From NCBI GenBank assembly GCA_937951875.1, contig CALGAN010000035.1, forward strand, positions 1 to 64,000: a stretch of 64,000 nucleotides of DNA, read 5' to 3'. The position numbers and the translations under genes are program-made. This document shows positions 18,175 to 26,796 of this stretch, piece by piece. The DNA comes from an uncultured Alkalilimnicola sp. (GTDB taxonomy: Bacteria; Pseudomonadota; Gammaproteobacteria; Nitrococcales; AK92). Within the stretch, counting starts at the first letter, position 1. Each line of letters starts with the position of its first letter. The notes under the pieces are model-generated. The model saw only the letters and a program-made list of their open reading frames with translations, did not search any database and had not been told where the DNA came from.

Positions 18175-19980
18175 ATGCAGCACGTCGATCAACAGAACGC
18201 TATGCGAAGGTCGCCTCCAGCGAGCGCATTCTCCACTCGGCCTCTGCGCCGCTACCTGATCGGCCTGTTGGCGTTATCGGCGTTGGGCCCTATCGGCAAC
18301 GCCATGGCCGGCCAAGGCTGTGACTGCGGCTCGACCGACCCGCAAGCGCCGTGCAGCAGCGACACCATTTCCGTTACAGTCCCAGCGCTGCGTTCCGGGC
18401 CTTATTACCCGGCGGAGTTCACATGGACTTTCCGTTCCGACGGCAAACCGGTCTATTGCGGCCGTTTCGCCAACGGCGACTACTGGGTAGCACCGCGGCC
18501 GGGCGCCGTGGTGGAGTTGCTGGGGGTTAGCGGCAACGGCCGGATCACGGTCGACGCCGATCCGGTGATCGAATCGCTCGGCCTGCTGGACGGCAGCCGC
18601 CGCTACGGCAACCACGATCCCAAACAAAACGTGCTGTCCTCGCTGCCGGCGCGCTTCAGCGGCATCGTGTCCCTGGTCGCCGCCAAACAGCGCGACGAGG
18701 CCACGGATGGCGAATGCGGCACTAAGGCCATCGTGGGCGAATGCGTCGATGCCTATCACGTGGTCACGGTGCTGGACAAACCGCCACTCAACGGCGGCCG
18801 CGACATGATCCGCCCGAACATCACCGGACGCTCCAAGGATCTGTGGCGCCTGTCCGACTTCGACTTCACGTGTCTGCCGCGAGTCTCCTATCTCAAAGGC
18901 GGCAGCCGCGAGCGGCTGGAACAGATCCGGATGCGCTGGTCGCACAGCATCGAGGCCTTCGCAGTCCGCAACCATCCGGCCGGGGTGTTCTCGGAGGGCG
19001 GACGCGCTTTCCGCGCGCACATCCTGCACCATGACTATGCGTCGGGCATGGCGCAGACCTACACCAACGACCTGATGAACCTCTTCTCCGCCGACCACGC
19101 GCTCGAGGAGAAACTGCCGGCGCTGGCGGCCATGATCGCGTTCGGCCTCGACATCTATCATGCCCGCTACAATCCGCCGCCCGGCATCGTCCGCAGCTGG
19201 GCGGCCGGGGCCGGTCAGCACAATGGCCAGTTCCTGCCGGCGGTGTTCGCCGCGGCGTTGATGAAAGACCCACGCTATGCCGACGTACTACGGCAAGTCG
19301 GTCCCAACACCCACGCCGAGAACGAAGCCGATCGCGGCCCGAGCGAACTCAGGCAGATCCACCGAGGCGTCAATGGCGCACTGCTGTGGGGTGACGACAC
19401 CAAATTCCCCGAGCGCGAGGAAGGCGCTTATTGGGACAACCTGCTGCGCTCGCAGTGTTTCGATGGTGCGCCCGGCAAATGCAATCAGTCGATCGGACCG
19501 CGCACCGCGCGCGACCCTTACGGCTACATCGACGGGCCTCCCAACCTGCCCGCCTCCGGCTACATGAACATCACCGCCGGCGTACAGCGCGGGCTGGTCG
19601 CGACCATGTTCCTGATGCCGCAGGTATGCGAGATCGTCAATTACCGGCCGCTGGTCGAGTACGTCGATCGGCTGCACAAAGTCGGCCGACTCACCGCGCC
19701 CGACCCCTGCGCGCCGCCCGATCCGCGGGAGGATCCCAACAAGTGCGACGCCTACCGGGGCGGCGTCGGCTGTCAGTACTACCGCAAGACCTGGGGGCCG
19801 GATCCGGCCAATCCCGGCCAATGCATAAAGAACGGTAAGGGGCGATTCGCGTCCCGGCACGGCGAGAAGCTCACGATCGCTTACGGCGCCACCCAGGTGG
19901 AAGCGAACTGGGAGCGCATCCGCGGCACCAGCGAGTTCTGCCTGCTGCCGCCGCGGATCACCTCCGTCCAGCCGAAATGA
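18175..19980 (+). CDS. Large secreted protein, unknown, possible polysaccharide-active enzyme
   Basis: 601 residues. A charged N-terminus and a hydrophobic core (27-41) are followed by a likely cleavage after NAMA (45). The mature part starts Cys-rich (GQGCDCGS). A central helical-looking region contains HILHHDYASGMAQTYTNDL, GLDIYHARY and AGAGQHNGQFLPAVFAAAL, reminiscent of the alpha/alpha-toroid of polysaccharide lyases and hydrolases. I do not recognise the family. The position inside the exopolysaccharide locus suggests polymer trimming or binding. The ATG at 18175 has only a weak site. It ends 46 bases before the convergent ABC flippase gene. Confidence 0.65.
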   Translation: MQHVDQQNAMRRSPPASAFSTRPLRRYLIGLLALSALGPIGNAMAGQGCDCGSTDPQAPCSSDTISVTVPALRSGPYYPAEFTWTFRSDGKPVYCGRFANGDYWVAPRPGAVVELLGVSGNGRITVDADPVIESLGLLDGSRRYGNHDPKQNVLSSLPARFSGIVSLVAAKQRDEATDGECGTKAIVGECVDAYHVVTVLDKPPLNGGRDMIRPNITGRSKDLWRLSDFDFTCLPRVSYLKGGSRERLEQIRMRWSHSIEAFAVRNHPAGVFSEGGRAFRAHILHHDYASGMAQTYTNDLMNLFSADHALEEKLPALAAMIAFGLDIYHARYNPPPGIVRSWAAGAGQHNGQFLPAVFAAALMKDPRYADVLRQVGPNTHAENEADRGPSELRQIHRGVNGALLWGDDTKFPEREEGAYWDNLLRSQCFDGAPGKCNQSIGPRTARDPYGYIDGPPNLPASGYMNITAGVQRGLVATMFLMPQVCEIVNYRPLVEYVDRLHKVGRLTAPDPCAPPDPREDPNKCDAYRGGVGCQYYRKTWGPDPANPGQCIKNGKGRFASRHGEKLTIAYGATQVEANWERIRGTSEFCLLPPRITSVQPK

Positions 19981-20026
19981 CGCCCGGGCCGGCGGCAGCA
20001 CGATCGCCGCCGCCGGCCGCCGCGCC

Positions 20027-21835
20027 TCAGCGCGCGGCCGGCTGCGCCATGCGCCGGAACAGCGGGTTCTTCGCCACCAGCTCCGAGTAATTGCCGCTGT
20101 CCACCACCTTGCCGTCCTGCATGACGAAGATGGTGTCGCAGGCCTGCACCGTGCTGAGACGGTGGGCGATGAGGATGATGGTTTTCTTGCGGCCGAGATT
20201 GTGCACGGCATCCATGACCGCGCGCTCGGTGAGGTTGTCCAGCGCGCTGGTCGCCTCGTCCAGCAACAGCACGTCCGGATCGTGGTACAAGGCGCGGGCG
20301 ATGCCGATGCGCTGAATCTGGCCGCCCGACAGGCGCACGCCTCTCTCCCCCACCATGGTGTCGTAGCGCTCCGGCAGCTGCTCCATGACGAAATCGTGCA
20401 GCTCGGCGATGCGGGCGGCGCGCTCGATCGCTTGCTGATCGCGCTGCTCGGGCGGTATGCCGAAAGCGATATTGGCGGCGATGGTGTCGTCTATCAGGAA
20501 GATATGCTGCGGCACATAGCCGATCGTCCGCTGCCAGGCGCGCAGCTTGCCGTCGTCGATCTCGACGCCGTCGACCAGTACCGCGCCGCGCTCGGGCCTG
20601 AGCAGGCCGAGGATGACGTCGGCGAGCGTGGTCTTGCCGGCGCCGCTGCCGCCGACGAAAGCCACCATGGTGTTGGCGGGAATGACCATGTTGACCTCGC
20701 GCAGCGCCGGCCGGCTCGCGCCCGGATAGGTGAACGCCAAATCACGGATCTCGATACCCTCGCGCACCCGAAGCCGCTCCGCAACGGACACCACTGTCCC
20801 GCCCGCTTCCCGCACTTGCAGCCGGCGGTGGGCATCGACCATCGCCAGCAAGGCCGGGCGCGAGTAACGAAGCTGGGTGATGGCTCCGTACAGCTGCTGC
20901 ATGGCCGGCAGGATGCGCAAGCCGGCGAACGCGTACAGGCCGATCTGCGGCAGCACCGCCGTCATCCCGCCCTCACTGCCGGCGAACAGGATCAGCATCA
21001 GGCCCAACATGCCGCCGAATGCGATGCCTTCCAGCAGGAAGCGCGGCAGCGCGGCGATGATTTGGTTGGTCGCCTCCCGTCCGGAGTAGCGCTCGGCGGC
21101 ATCGCGGAACCGGCGGTAGTAAACCGGCTCCAACCCGCGGATCTTGACGTCCTTGATGCCGCCAAAGACCTCTTGCGCCACGCGGAACCGCTCCCGGTTG
21201 GCGGCGATGCGCTCGCGGCCGATGCGGGTCAGATAGCGGCGCGCGCCCAGGTAGATGAGCGCGTAGCTGCCGCCCAACACGCCGCCCGCGCTCAGGGCCA
21301 CCAGCGGATCGACCAGCACCACCAGAGCGACCAGGAACACCACGACCGCGAAGTGCGCCAGCGCCTTCATCGCCGGCACGATGGCGCCGTTCACGACCTT
21401 GTCGACCTCCGACAGTACGTTCCGGCTCAGATCGGCGGAGTTCTGCGAGATGAACCACGTGTAGGGCTGTCGCAGGTAGGCCGCGAGCAGCCGGCGGCCG
21501 ATGCTGTAGTTGCGCATGTAGCTGAAGCGGGTGAGCGCGAACACCGTGACCGCCTTGCAGACCAGACCAAGCAGTATCACCGCCAGCAGCGCCAGCCCCA
21601 GCGTCATCAGAAACTCACGGGGATCGCCAAAGCCGAAGTAGTCGTACAGGCGCGCCATGCGCGGGTTGCTCTGCACGACCTCGGGATTGGCCAGCACCGT
21701 GACGAACGGCATGATCGAAGCCACACCGATCGCCTCGACGAAGCCCATGGCGACGGTCATCACCAGCAGCAGATAAAAGCGCCGGCGCTCATGCCGGTCG
21801 AGCAGCTCCAGAATTTTCCGGTAGGTGGCGATCAT
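20027..21835 (-). CDS. ABC flippase (MsbA/PglK-like)
   Basis: 602 residues: an N-terminal six-helix ABC exporter domain, then an ATPase domain with Walker A GGSGAGKTT, signature LSGGQIQRIGIARAL, Walker B PDVLLLDEATSALD and a switch His in LIAHRLSTV. A half-transporter fused to its ATPase, as in PglK and MsbA. It probably flips the lipid-linked oligosaccharide across the inner membrane, the job a Wzx protein usually does; no Wzx is seen in the window. It is the last gene of the right minus-strand operon. Confidence 0.9.
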   Translation of the reverse strand: MIATYRKILELLDRHERRRFYLLLVMTVAMGFVEAIGVASIMPFVTVLANPEVVQSNPRMARLYDYFGFGDPREFLMTLGLALLAVILLGLVCKAVTVFALTRFSYMRNYSIGRRLLAAYLRQPYTWFISQNSADLSRNVLSEVDKVVNGAIVPAMKALAHFAVVVFLVALVVLVDPLVALSAGGVLGGSYALIYLGARRYLTRIGRERIAANRERFRVAQEVFGGIKDVKIRGLEPVYYRRFRDAAERYSGREATNQIIAALPRFLLEGIAFGGMLGLMLILFAGSEGGMTAVLPQIGLYAFAGLRILPAMQQLYGAITQLRYSRPALLAMVDAHRRLQVREAGGTVVSVAERLRVREGIEIRDLAFTYPGASRPALREVNMVIPANTMVAFVGGSGAGKTTLADVILGLLRPERGAVLVDGVEIDDGKLRAWQRTIGYVPQHIFLIDDTIAANIAFGIPPEQRDQQAIERAARIAELHDFVMEQLPERYDTMVGERGVRLSGGQIQRIGIARALYHDPDVLLLDEATSALDNLTERAVMDAVHNLGRKKTIILIAHRLSTVQACDTIFVMQDGKVVDSGNYSELVAKNPLFRRMAQPAAR

Positions 21836-21867
21836 GGATGGCGGTCACCGTGCTGAAGGGAAATCGG

Positions 21868-22773
21868 TCAGGCATGGCCCTTGCTGCGCTTGAGCGCCGT
21901 CAGCAGCTCCAGATAGCGCTCGGTATAGCCAGCTAGCCGCGCCTCCGAACTGAGCATGGGCTGGCGCTGAGCGGCCTTGCGCAAATCGGCGACGGCCTGA
22001 CGGAACTCGGCCTGGCCGGTACGGCGCGGCGGAATGAAACGCCGCCCAGGGTCCCACCACCCGCGCGCCACCAGGATCCGCTGCACCTCGACCTTGCAGC
22101 GCTTCTTGAACGAATAGTTGCGCTCGACCTCATAGAGCGAGGTGACGTGCGACGGCTGGTAGTCGAGCGCCACCGTCGCCAGCCAGTCGCGCCACTTGAA
22201 CTCGTTGATGAAGTCGTAGCCCTTCACCGGAATCCACGGAATGCGCAAGGCATCGGCCACGATCGCGCCGTGCATCGCCTCGCACAGCAGAACCTCGCAG
22301 CCGAGCATGGCCTCCAGCACCCGGTCCACGTCCCACTGCGCGCAGATGTGCTTGAACCCCAGCTCGGCGCAGACCCGCTCCCAGTCGTAGCAGTAGGAGC
22401 TGAAGTGATGGGGCATGAAGCCGATGCCTTCGCGGCGCGCCGGCGTCGGCACATCCACCGCGCGGATCAGCACCGCGGCGTCGGTGAGCGCCAGCTTCGG
22501 GTCCAGCCCCAGGGCCTTGGCCGTGCCCGGCCCCCTCACCGCATGGAACACGAAGTTGTCGCGGGGATCCGGATAGGAGCCGTAGCCGACGCCGGAGCCG
22601 AACACGTGCTTGGGCACGTCCTTGCGCAGGCTGCTGGTGAGGATGGTGCCGATGCCGACGAACAGCTCGTCGTCGCTGCCGTCCAGCACCTGCGGATACA
22701 GGCGCCGCCACAGCCAGACATTCAGGTCGTCGCCGAAATTGCCTTGCGGATCACGGTAATAATGCAGTCTCAC
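21868..22773 (-). CDS. Polysaccharide pyruvyl transferase (ExoV-like)
   Basis: 301 residues. It begins RLHYYRDPQGNFGDDLNVWLW, matching the ExoV/polysaccharide pyruvyl transferase family. Other signatures are FGSGVGYG and CEAMHGAIVADALRIPW, the latter near the expected active site. The family moves pyruvate from phosphoenolpyruvate to a sugar as a ketal, giving the polymer negative charge. The start is GTG at 22773 with AAGGAAG seven bases upstream. The C-terminal ~70 residues are basic and extend beyond the core. It lies 32 bases upstream of the ABC flippase gene on the same strand. Confidence 0.87.
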   Translation of the reverse strand: MRLHYYRDPQGNFGDDLNVWLWRRLYPQVLDGSDDELFVGIGTILTSSLRKDVPKHVFGSGVGYGSYPDPRDNFVFHAVRGPGTAKALGLDPKLALTDAAVLIRAVDVPTPARREGIGFMPHHFSSYCYDWERVCAELGFKHICAQWDVDRVLEAMLGCEVLLCEAMHGAIVADALRIPWIPVKGYDFINEFKWRDWLATVALDYQPSHVTSLYEVERNYSFKKRCKVEVQRILVARGWWDPGRRFIPPRRTGQAEFRQAVADLRKAAQRQPMLSSEARLAGYTERYLELLTALKRSKGHA

Positions 22774-22837
22774 GGTCGGTTCTTCCTTGGACCTCGAGGC
22801 GGGATCCCGCTCCTTGCCCCGGCCTGAGCGGCAGGTG

Positions 22838-23605
22838 TTACTCGAAACCGAGGCGCCGGGCGATCTGCGGCCCGGACTCCCGCTCGAGCGCGCGCGGCGC
22901 GCGCTTGCGCAGGTAGGCCCGCAGCCGGTGCCGGTACAGCGGATAACCGAAACGCGTCAGCGGTACCACGGTGGTCGCGATCGGCAGCCGCGCCCCCCAC
23001 TTCCTGGCCATGAACCGATAGGCCGCGGTGTAGGCGCCCGCCAGGGTCTTCACCGGGCGGCTGTTGTGCACCACCGGCAAGTGCAGCACGTAGGCGCCGA
23101 AGCCGGCGGTGAGCGCGGTCTGAACGATATCGGTGCCGTACAGATGGAAGCCGGGCAGCGCGGGGTCGAAGCGCAGGCGCGGATCGCGGCGCAGGATGAT
23201 GACCAACTCGTCCAGGGCGCCGACCGCCACCGGCTCGTCCAGACGGCCGCCGAGCAGCCTGCCCAGGCCGGTCGACCAGCACTCGCCGACGTGCTGCCCG
23301 GTCGGCGTGACGCCGTAGACGCCGATCACCCCCCAATGGGGATGGCTGACGTCCAGCGCGACCAGCGCCTTATCCAAGCGCGCGAGCCAGCCGGCCGGCA
23401 GATAGACGTCCTGATGGGCAAAGATGGTGACATCGCCGTCGCTGGCGTCCAGGCCGCGGTTGTACGCTTCCGCCGCCGAGCGGCAGCCGCGCATTTCCAA
23501 CACCGGCCCGGTCAGAGCCAAGTCCGGCGACTGGGCCAGGTTGGCGGCCAGTATCGCGTCGTCGTTGACCGCGGCGACCACCCGGTAGTTACGCGACAGC
23601 TGCAT
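22838..23605 (-). CDS. Glycosyltransferase (GT2-like)
   Basis: 255 residues. YNRGLDASDGDVTIFAHQDV carries the FAHQDV motif that replaces the usual DxD in a subgroup of GT2 enzymes. GFHLYGTDIVQTAL supplies the acceptor-side residues. No membrane helix is obvious. GGGAGGG lies upstream of the ATG. It probably adds one sugar of the repeat unit; specificity is unknown. It sits between the ExoV-like gene and another GT2 in a compact operon. Confidence 0.82.
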   Translation of the reverse strand: MQLSRNYRVVAAVNDDAILAANLAQSPDLALTGPVLEMRGCRSAAEAYNRGLDASDGDVTIFAHQDVYLPAGWLARLDKALVALDVSHPHWGVIGVYGVTPTGQHVGECWSTGLGRLLGGRLDEPVAVGALDELVIILRRDPRLRFDPALPGFHLYGTDIVQTALTAGFGAYVLHLPVVHNSRPVKTLAGAYTAAYRFMARKWGARLPIATTVVPLTRFGYPLYRHRLRAYLRKRAPRALERESGPQIARRLGFE

Positions 23606-23610
23606 CGGTG

Positions 23611-24606
23611 CTAGCCCTCCCGCCGTACCATCGTTTCCAGGTCGCTGCGTCGGAACTCGCGGCCGGCGGCGCGCCGACCGCGCAGGCGGCGATAACCGTC
23701 AGCGCCGAGCAGACCGAGCAGCACGCATTTGGCGGCGGTGACGGGTCGAGGATCGGCGGTGAACGCGGCCCACAGAGCGGGGCCCGCGCCGCGGCGACCG
23801 CCGGCCATGGCGATCTCGGCCAGCCGCAGCCGTTGGGCGGCCAGCAGGCGCCGCAGAGTCCGTTTCTCGGCGCCGGTCAGCCCGGCAAGCCCCAGGCAGC
23901 GCTGGTACACGTACTGCAGCGCCAGCGGCGAGCGGGCCGGATCGATCCGGTGCGCCGACGACAACCCCGTGGCGGTCTTGCGCAGCGCCTTGACCAGTGG
24001 CCGGTCGATCCAGCACCAGCCGCCTTCCAGCGACAGGCGCAGGGCCAGGTCGAGATCCTCGTAAAGCGACAGGCCGGTGTCGAATCCGCCGATCTTGAGC
24101 AGCAGATCCCGCCGCGCCACGGTGGCCGACGGCGAGCAGTTGATGTGCGTCATGCCCACCAACGGCCGCGCCACCACCTTCGGACGGTCGGCGAACGGCG
24201 GCAGCCCGCGCAGCCGGAACAGGGTCGTACTCGACGCACCGGCCTCGATCAGCAGGTCGCTGCTCACCGCCGCGAGCCCCGGCTGCGCTTGCGCCGCCGC
24301 CACCACCGTCGCCAGGTAGTCCGGCGCCCACTCGTCGTCGGAATCGAGAAAAGCCACCCACTCCCCGCGGGCCTCCTCGATGCCGCGGTTGCGGGCCGCG
24401 CTGACCCCGGCGTTGGCTTGGTAGATGTATCGCAAGCGCTCGCCGTACCCTGCCAGCAAGGCGCCGGTATCGTCCGTGGACCCATCGTCGATCACGATGA
24501 GCTCGTAGTCGGTGTAGGTCTGCCCCAGCACACTATCGACCGCGTCGACCACGCAGGCGCGCCGGTTGTAGGTGGGAATCACGACCGAGACCGTGGGCCG
24601 TTTCAT
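23611..24606 (-). CDS. Glycosyltransferase family 2
   Basis: 331 residues with a textbook GT2 N-terminus: VSVVIPTYNRRACVVDAVDS, VIDDGSTDDT, and FLDSDDEW as the metal-binding DxD region. A later GGFDTGLSLYEDLDLALR fits the acceptor loop. The C-terminal ~100 residues are helical and basic. The start overlaps the stop of the upstream pyruvyl transferase by four bases, so the two are translationally coupled. Donor sugar unknown. Confidence 0.9.
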   Translation of the reverse strand: MKRPTVSVVIPTYNRRACVVDAVDSVLGQTYTDYELIVIDDGSTDDTGALLAGYGERLRYIYQANAGVSAARNRGIEEARGEWVAFLDSDDEWAPDYLATVVAAAQAQPGLAAVSSDLLIEAGASSTTLFRLRGLPPFADRPKVVARPLVGMTHINCSPSATVARRDLLLKIGGFDTGLSLYEDLDLALRLSLEGGWCWIDRPLVKALRKTATGLSSAHRIDPARSPLALQYVYQRCLGLAGLTGAEKRTLRRLLAAQRLRLAEIAMAGGRRGAGPALWAAFTADPRPVTAAKCVLLGLLGADGYRRLRGRRAAGREFRRSDLETMVRREG

Positions 24607-25946
24607 GAAACCTCCCGCAGCGGCGCTACCCGCTGTTGCGCCGCCGCTCGCACCCGCGCGCAGATGGCGTCGATCTGTTCGTCCAATAACCGGCGCACGG
24701 CGGGCAGATGCCGCGCCAGCCGCTCCCGGACCGCCGCGCGCTGCTCGTAGGCGTGCAGCAGATCGGCGATCAGCTCGTCGGTGGAAGACACGCGCGGATC
24801 TCGGACCTGCGCCCGCTGGCCGCAGCTTTCGAACACGCCGGCAGTCTTGCCGCTGTAGGCGATCGCCGCGGTCGGCACGCCGCTGGATAACGCCGCGATG
24901 GTCGAATGCATGCGCGTGCCGCAGAACCAGTCGACCTGGGAAATCAGCCACTTCACTTGCGACTGATCGAGATCGGCGGGCGCGATCCGCAAGCGGTCCG
25001 GGCCGTGGCCGCACTGGGCCGCGACGTCGATGCAGGCACCCAGGTCGGACTCGTAGTGCCCGGGCTTGTCCATGACATGCGGAATCAGCAGCACCCGCGC
25101 CGAGCTGCGGCGGATCAGGCCGTCGACCAGGGCGCAGACCACACGGCGGTAGTCCGCCTTGAAGCGGTAGCGGCGGCGCGCGGCCTGCGGATCGTTATAG
25201 ATCAGGCCGCTCACGTTCAGCCCCACGAGCGGACGCTCGGCGGTTTTGTCAGCGAGCCACTGCCGCAAGCCGGGGTCGAGGCGATCGGCGGCAGGTGTCG
25301 GGCGCAGGCCGAACGCCATGTCCACCCCCTGTCGATGGCGGGCCGGATCGAAAGCGGGCCCGGCAAGCGCCATGAGCGCCTCGAAACTATCGGGATCGCG
25401 CGCCCAAGCCATGTCGGCCTGCGCCACCACGCGCGCAGCCCGGGTGCGCACGTCGGCCGCCTCGAAGGGGCCGTAAGTCTGCGGCAGCAGGATCAATGGC
25501 TTGCGCCGGGCCAGCGCGATCGCTTTCGGCCGCCAGATGTTGTCGAAGCGCTCCCGCCCGTAGATGTCGCTGAAACTGTCTCCGCCGGAGATGTCGAGCA
25601 CCGCGTCGCACTGGTCGATCAGCCGCACCGCTCGATTCAACATGCCGCCAAGCCCCCCCATCCGCGCGCTCAGCGTCATGGTCAGCAGGTTCTCCGGGCG
25701 GTGATAGCGGCGGCCGCCGCGCGCGCCGAAGCGCCGAATCCGCAACGGACGGCCGCCGGCCGTGATCCGCTGGTCGGTGCGCAGGCCCAGACCGTTGTCG
25801 AAGACGATGAACTCCACATCGTCCAAGCGCTCGCTCAGCGCCGAAACCGTGCTCAGGAACAGCGCCGACACCCCCATGTTCGGCGTGTCCGGCGCGGCGC
25901 CGAACAAAGCCAGCCTGATCCCGGCAACCCCCCCCACCGCAGACAT
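24603..25946 (-). CDS. Polysaccharide pyruvyl transferase (WcaK/CsaB-like)
   Basis: 447 residues of the pyruvyl transferase superfamily, longer than and distinct from the ExoV-like gene. Visible features are DISGGDSFSDIYG, LILLPQTYGPF and the C-terminal CGTRMHSTIAALSSGVP, where the His is expected to be catalytic. It uses phosphoenolpyruvate to form a pyruvate ketal. Two different pyruvyl transferases suggest two modified positions, or one of the two has another job. The start ATG at 25946 is 21 bases after the BY-kinase stop. Confidence 0.87.
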   Translation of the reverse strand: MSAVGGVAGIRLALFGAAPDTPNMGVSALFLSTVSALSERLDDVEFIVFDNGLGLRTDQRITAGGRPLRIRRFGARGGRRYHRPENLLTMTLSARMGGLGGMLNRAVRLIDQCDAVLDISGGDSFSDIYGRERFDNIWRPKAIALARRKPLILLPQTYGPFEAADVRTRAARVVAQADMAWARDPDSFEALMALAGPAFDPARHRQGVDMAFGLRPTPAADRLDPGLRQWLADKTAERPLVGLNVSGLIYNDPQAARRRYRFKADYRRVVCALVDGLIRRSSARVLLIPHVMDKPGHYESDLGACIDVAAQCGHGPDRLRIAPADLDQSQVKWLISQVDWFCGTRMHSTIAALSSGVPTAAIAYSGKTAGVFESCGQRAQVRDPRVSSTDELIADLLHAYEQRAAVRERLARHLPAVRRLLDEQIDAICARVRAAAQQRVAPLREVS

Positions 25947-25967
25947 CCCTGTGCTCCACTCCCGCCG

Positions 25968-26786
25968 CTAGTAGTAGCGATTGCGCGACACTTCCGCCTT
26001 GTTGAGCACCACCCCCAGCAGGTTGATGCCCGGCAGATGGCGCAGACTCTCCTGAATATCGGCCTTGGTGCACTCGCCGTTGCCCACTACCAGCAGCACA
26101 CAATCGATGTGCGGCGCCACCGCCATCACGTCATCGGCATTGAGCACCGGCGGCAGATCGAACAGGACGATGCGGTCGTCGTAGCGCTCGCGCAGCTCGA
26201 CGATCAGGCTCTCGACGGCATGCGAGGCCAGCAGCTCGGCCGGCTTCGGCACCGGCCGGACGGTCGGCAGCACCACCAGGCGCGGCAACTCGGGGTTATA
26301 GAAGGCCTCGTGCAGCTCGGCCTCGCCGGCAAAGACGTCATTGAGCGAGGTCTGCACCTTCAACCCCAGATACTCGGCGACCCGCGGCTTGCGCAGATCG
26401 AAGTCGACCAGCACCGCGGTTTTCTCGGTCTGATGAGCGATGCTCATGGCGAGATTGACCGCCACCACGGTCTTGCCGGAACCGGGGACGGGCGAGGTCA
26501 CCGCCAGGGTGCGCCAGCCCTTCTCCTCCATCCTGCGCAGCACCTGGGTGCGCAGCAGATCGAAGGTGGCGCTCATCGGATCGTTCTTGTTGTAGGCGAC
26601 GATACGGTGCCGCTCCAAATGCGCCGCGTCGACCGCCACGATCTTGGTCTGGCTGTAGCGGATGGGCTCGGCGCCGGCCATCGCCTGGAAGGTCCGGCGC
26701 GGCATGATCGGACGCGTCGCCCGCGGCGATTTGGCATCGGCCGACTGGCGACGCACCTTGTCGATGGCTTGCTTGATTCTTTCCAT
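25968..26786 (-). CDS. Exosortase-locus tyrosine autokinase (BY-kinase)
   Basis: 272 residues. Cytoplasmic partner of the chain-length protein. Walker A is SPVPGSGKT (98-106), Walker A' is VLVDFDLRK (125-133) and Walker B is RIVLFDLPPV. These identify a CpsD/CapB-type bacterial tyrosine kinase of the exopolysaccharide/PEP-CTERM subgroup. The C-terminal tail is short, with only two adjacent tyrosines (RNRYY), against the longer Tyr clusters of many BY-kinases. GAGGG precedes the ATG. It lies 10 bases after the Wzz-like gene, matching the usual activator-kinase pairing. Confidence 0.9.
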   Translation of the reverse strand: MERIKQAIDKVRRQSADAKSPRATRPIMPRRTFQAMAGAEPIRYSQTKIVAVDAAHLERHRIVAYNKNDPMSATFDLLRTQVLRRMEEKGWRTLAVTSPVPGSGKTVVAVNLAMSIAHQTEKTAVLVDFDLRKPRVAEYLGLKVQTSLNDVFAGEAELHEAFYNPELPRLVVLPTVRPVPKPAELLASHAVESLIVELRERYDDRIVLFDLPPVLNADDVMAVAPHIDCVLLVVGNGECTKADIQESLRHLPGINLLGVVLNKAEVSRNRYY

Positions 26787-26796
26787 GATTCGGCCC

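Noticed and set aside
20162..21856. A 564-residue open frame on the plus strand opposite the ABC flippase gene
   Set aside because: It is a product of GC-rich codon bias. The protein is His/Gln/Arg-rich without motifs, while the opposite strand encodes a complete ABC transporter.
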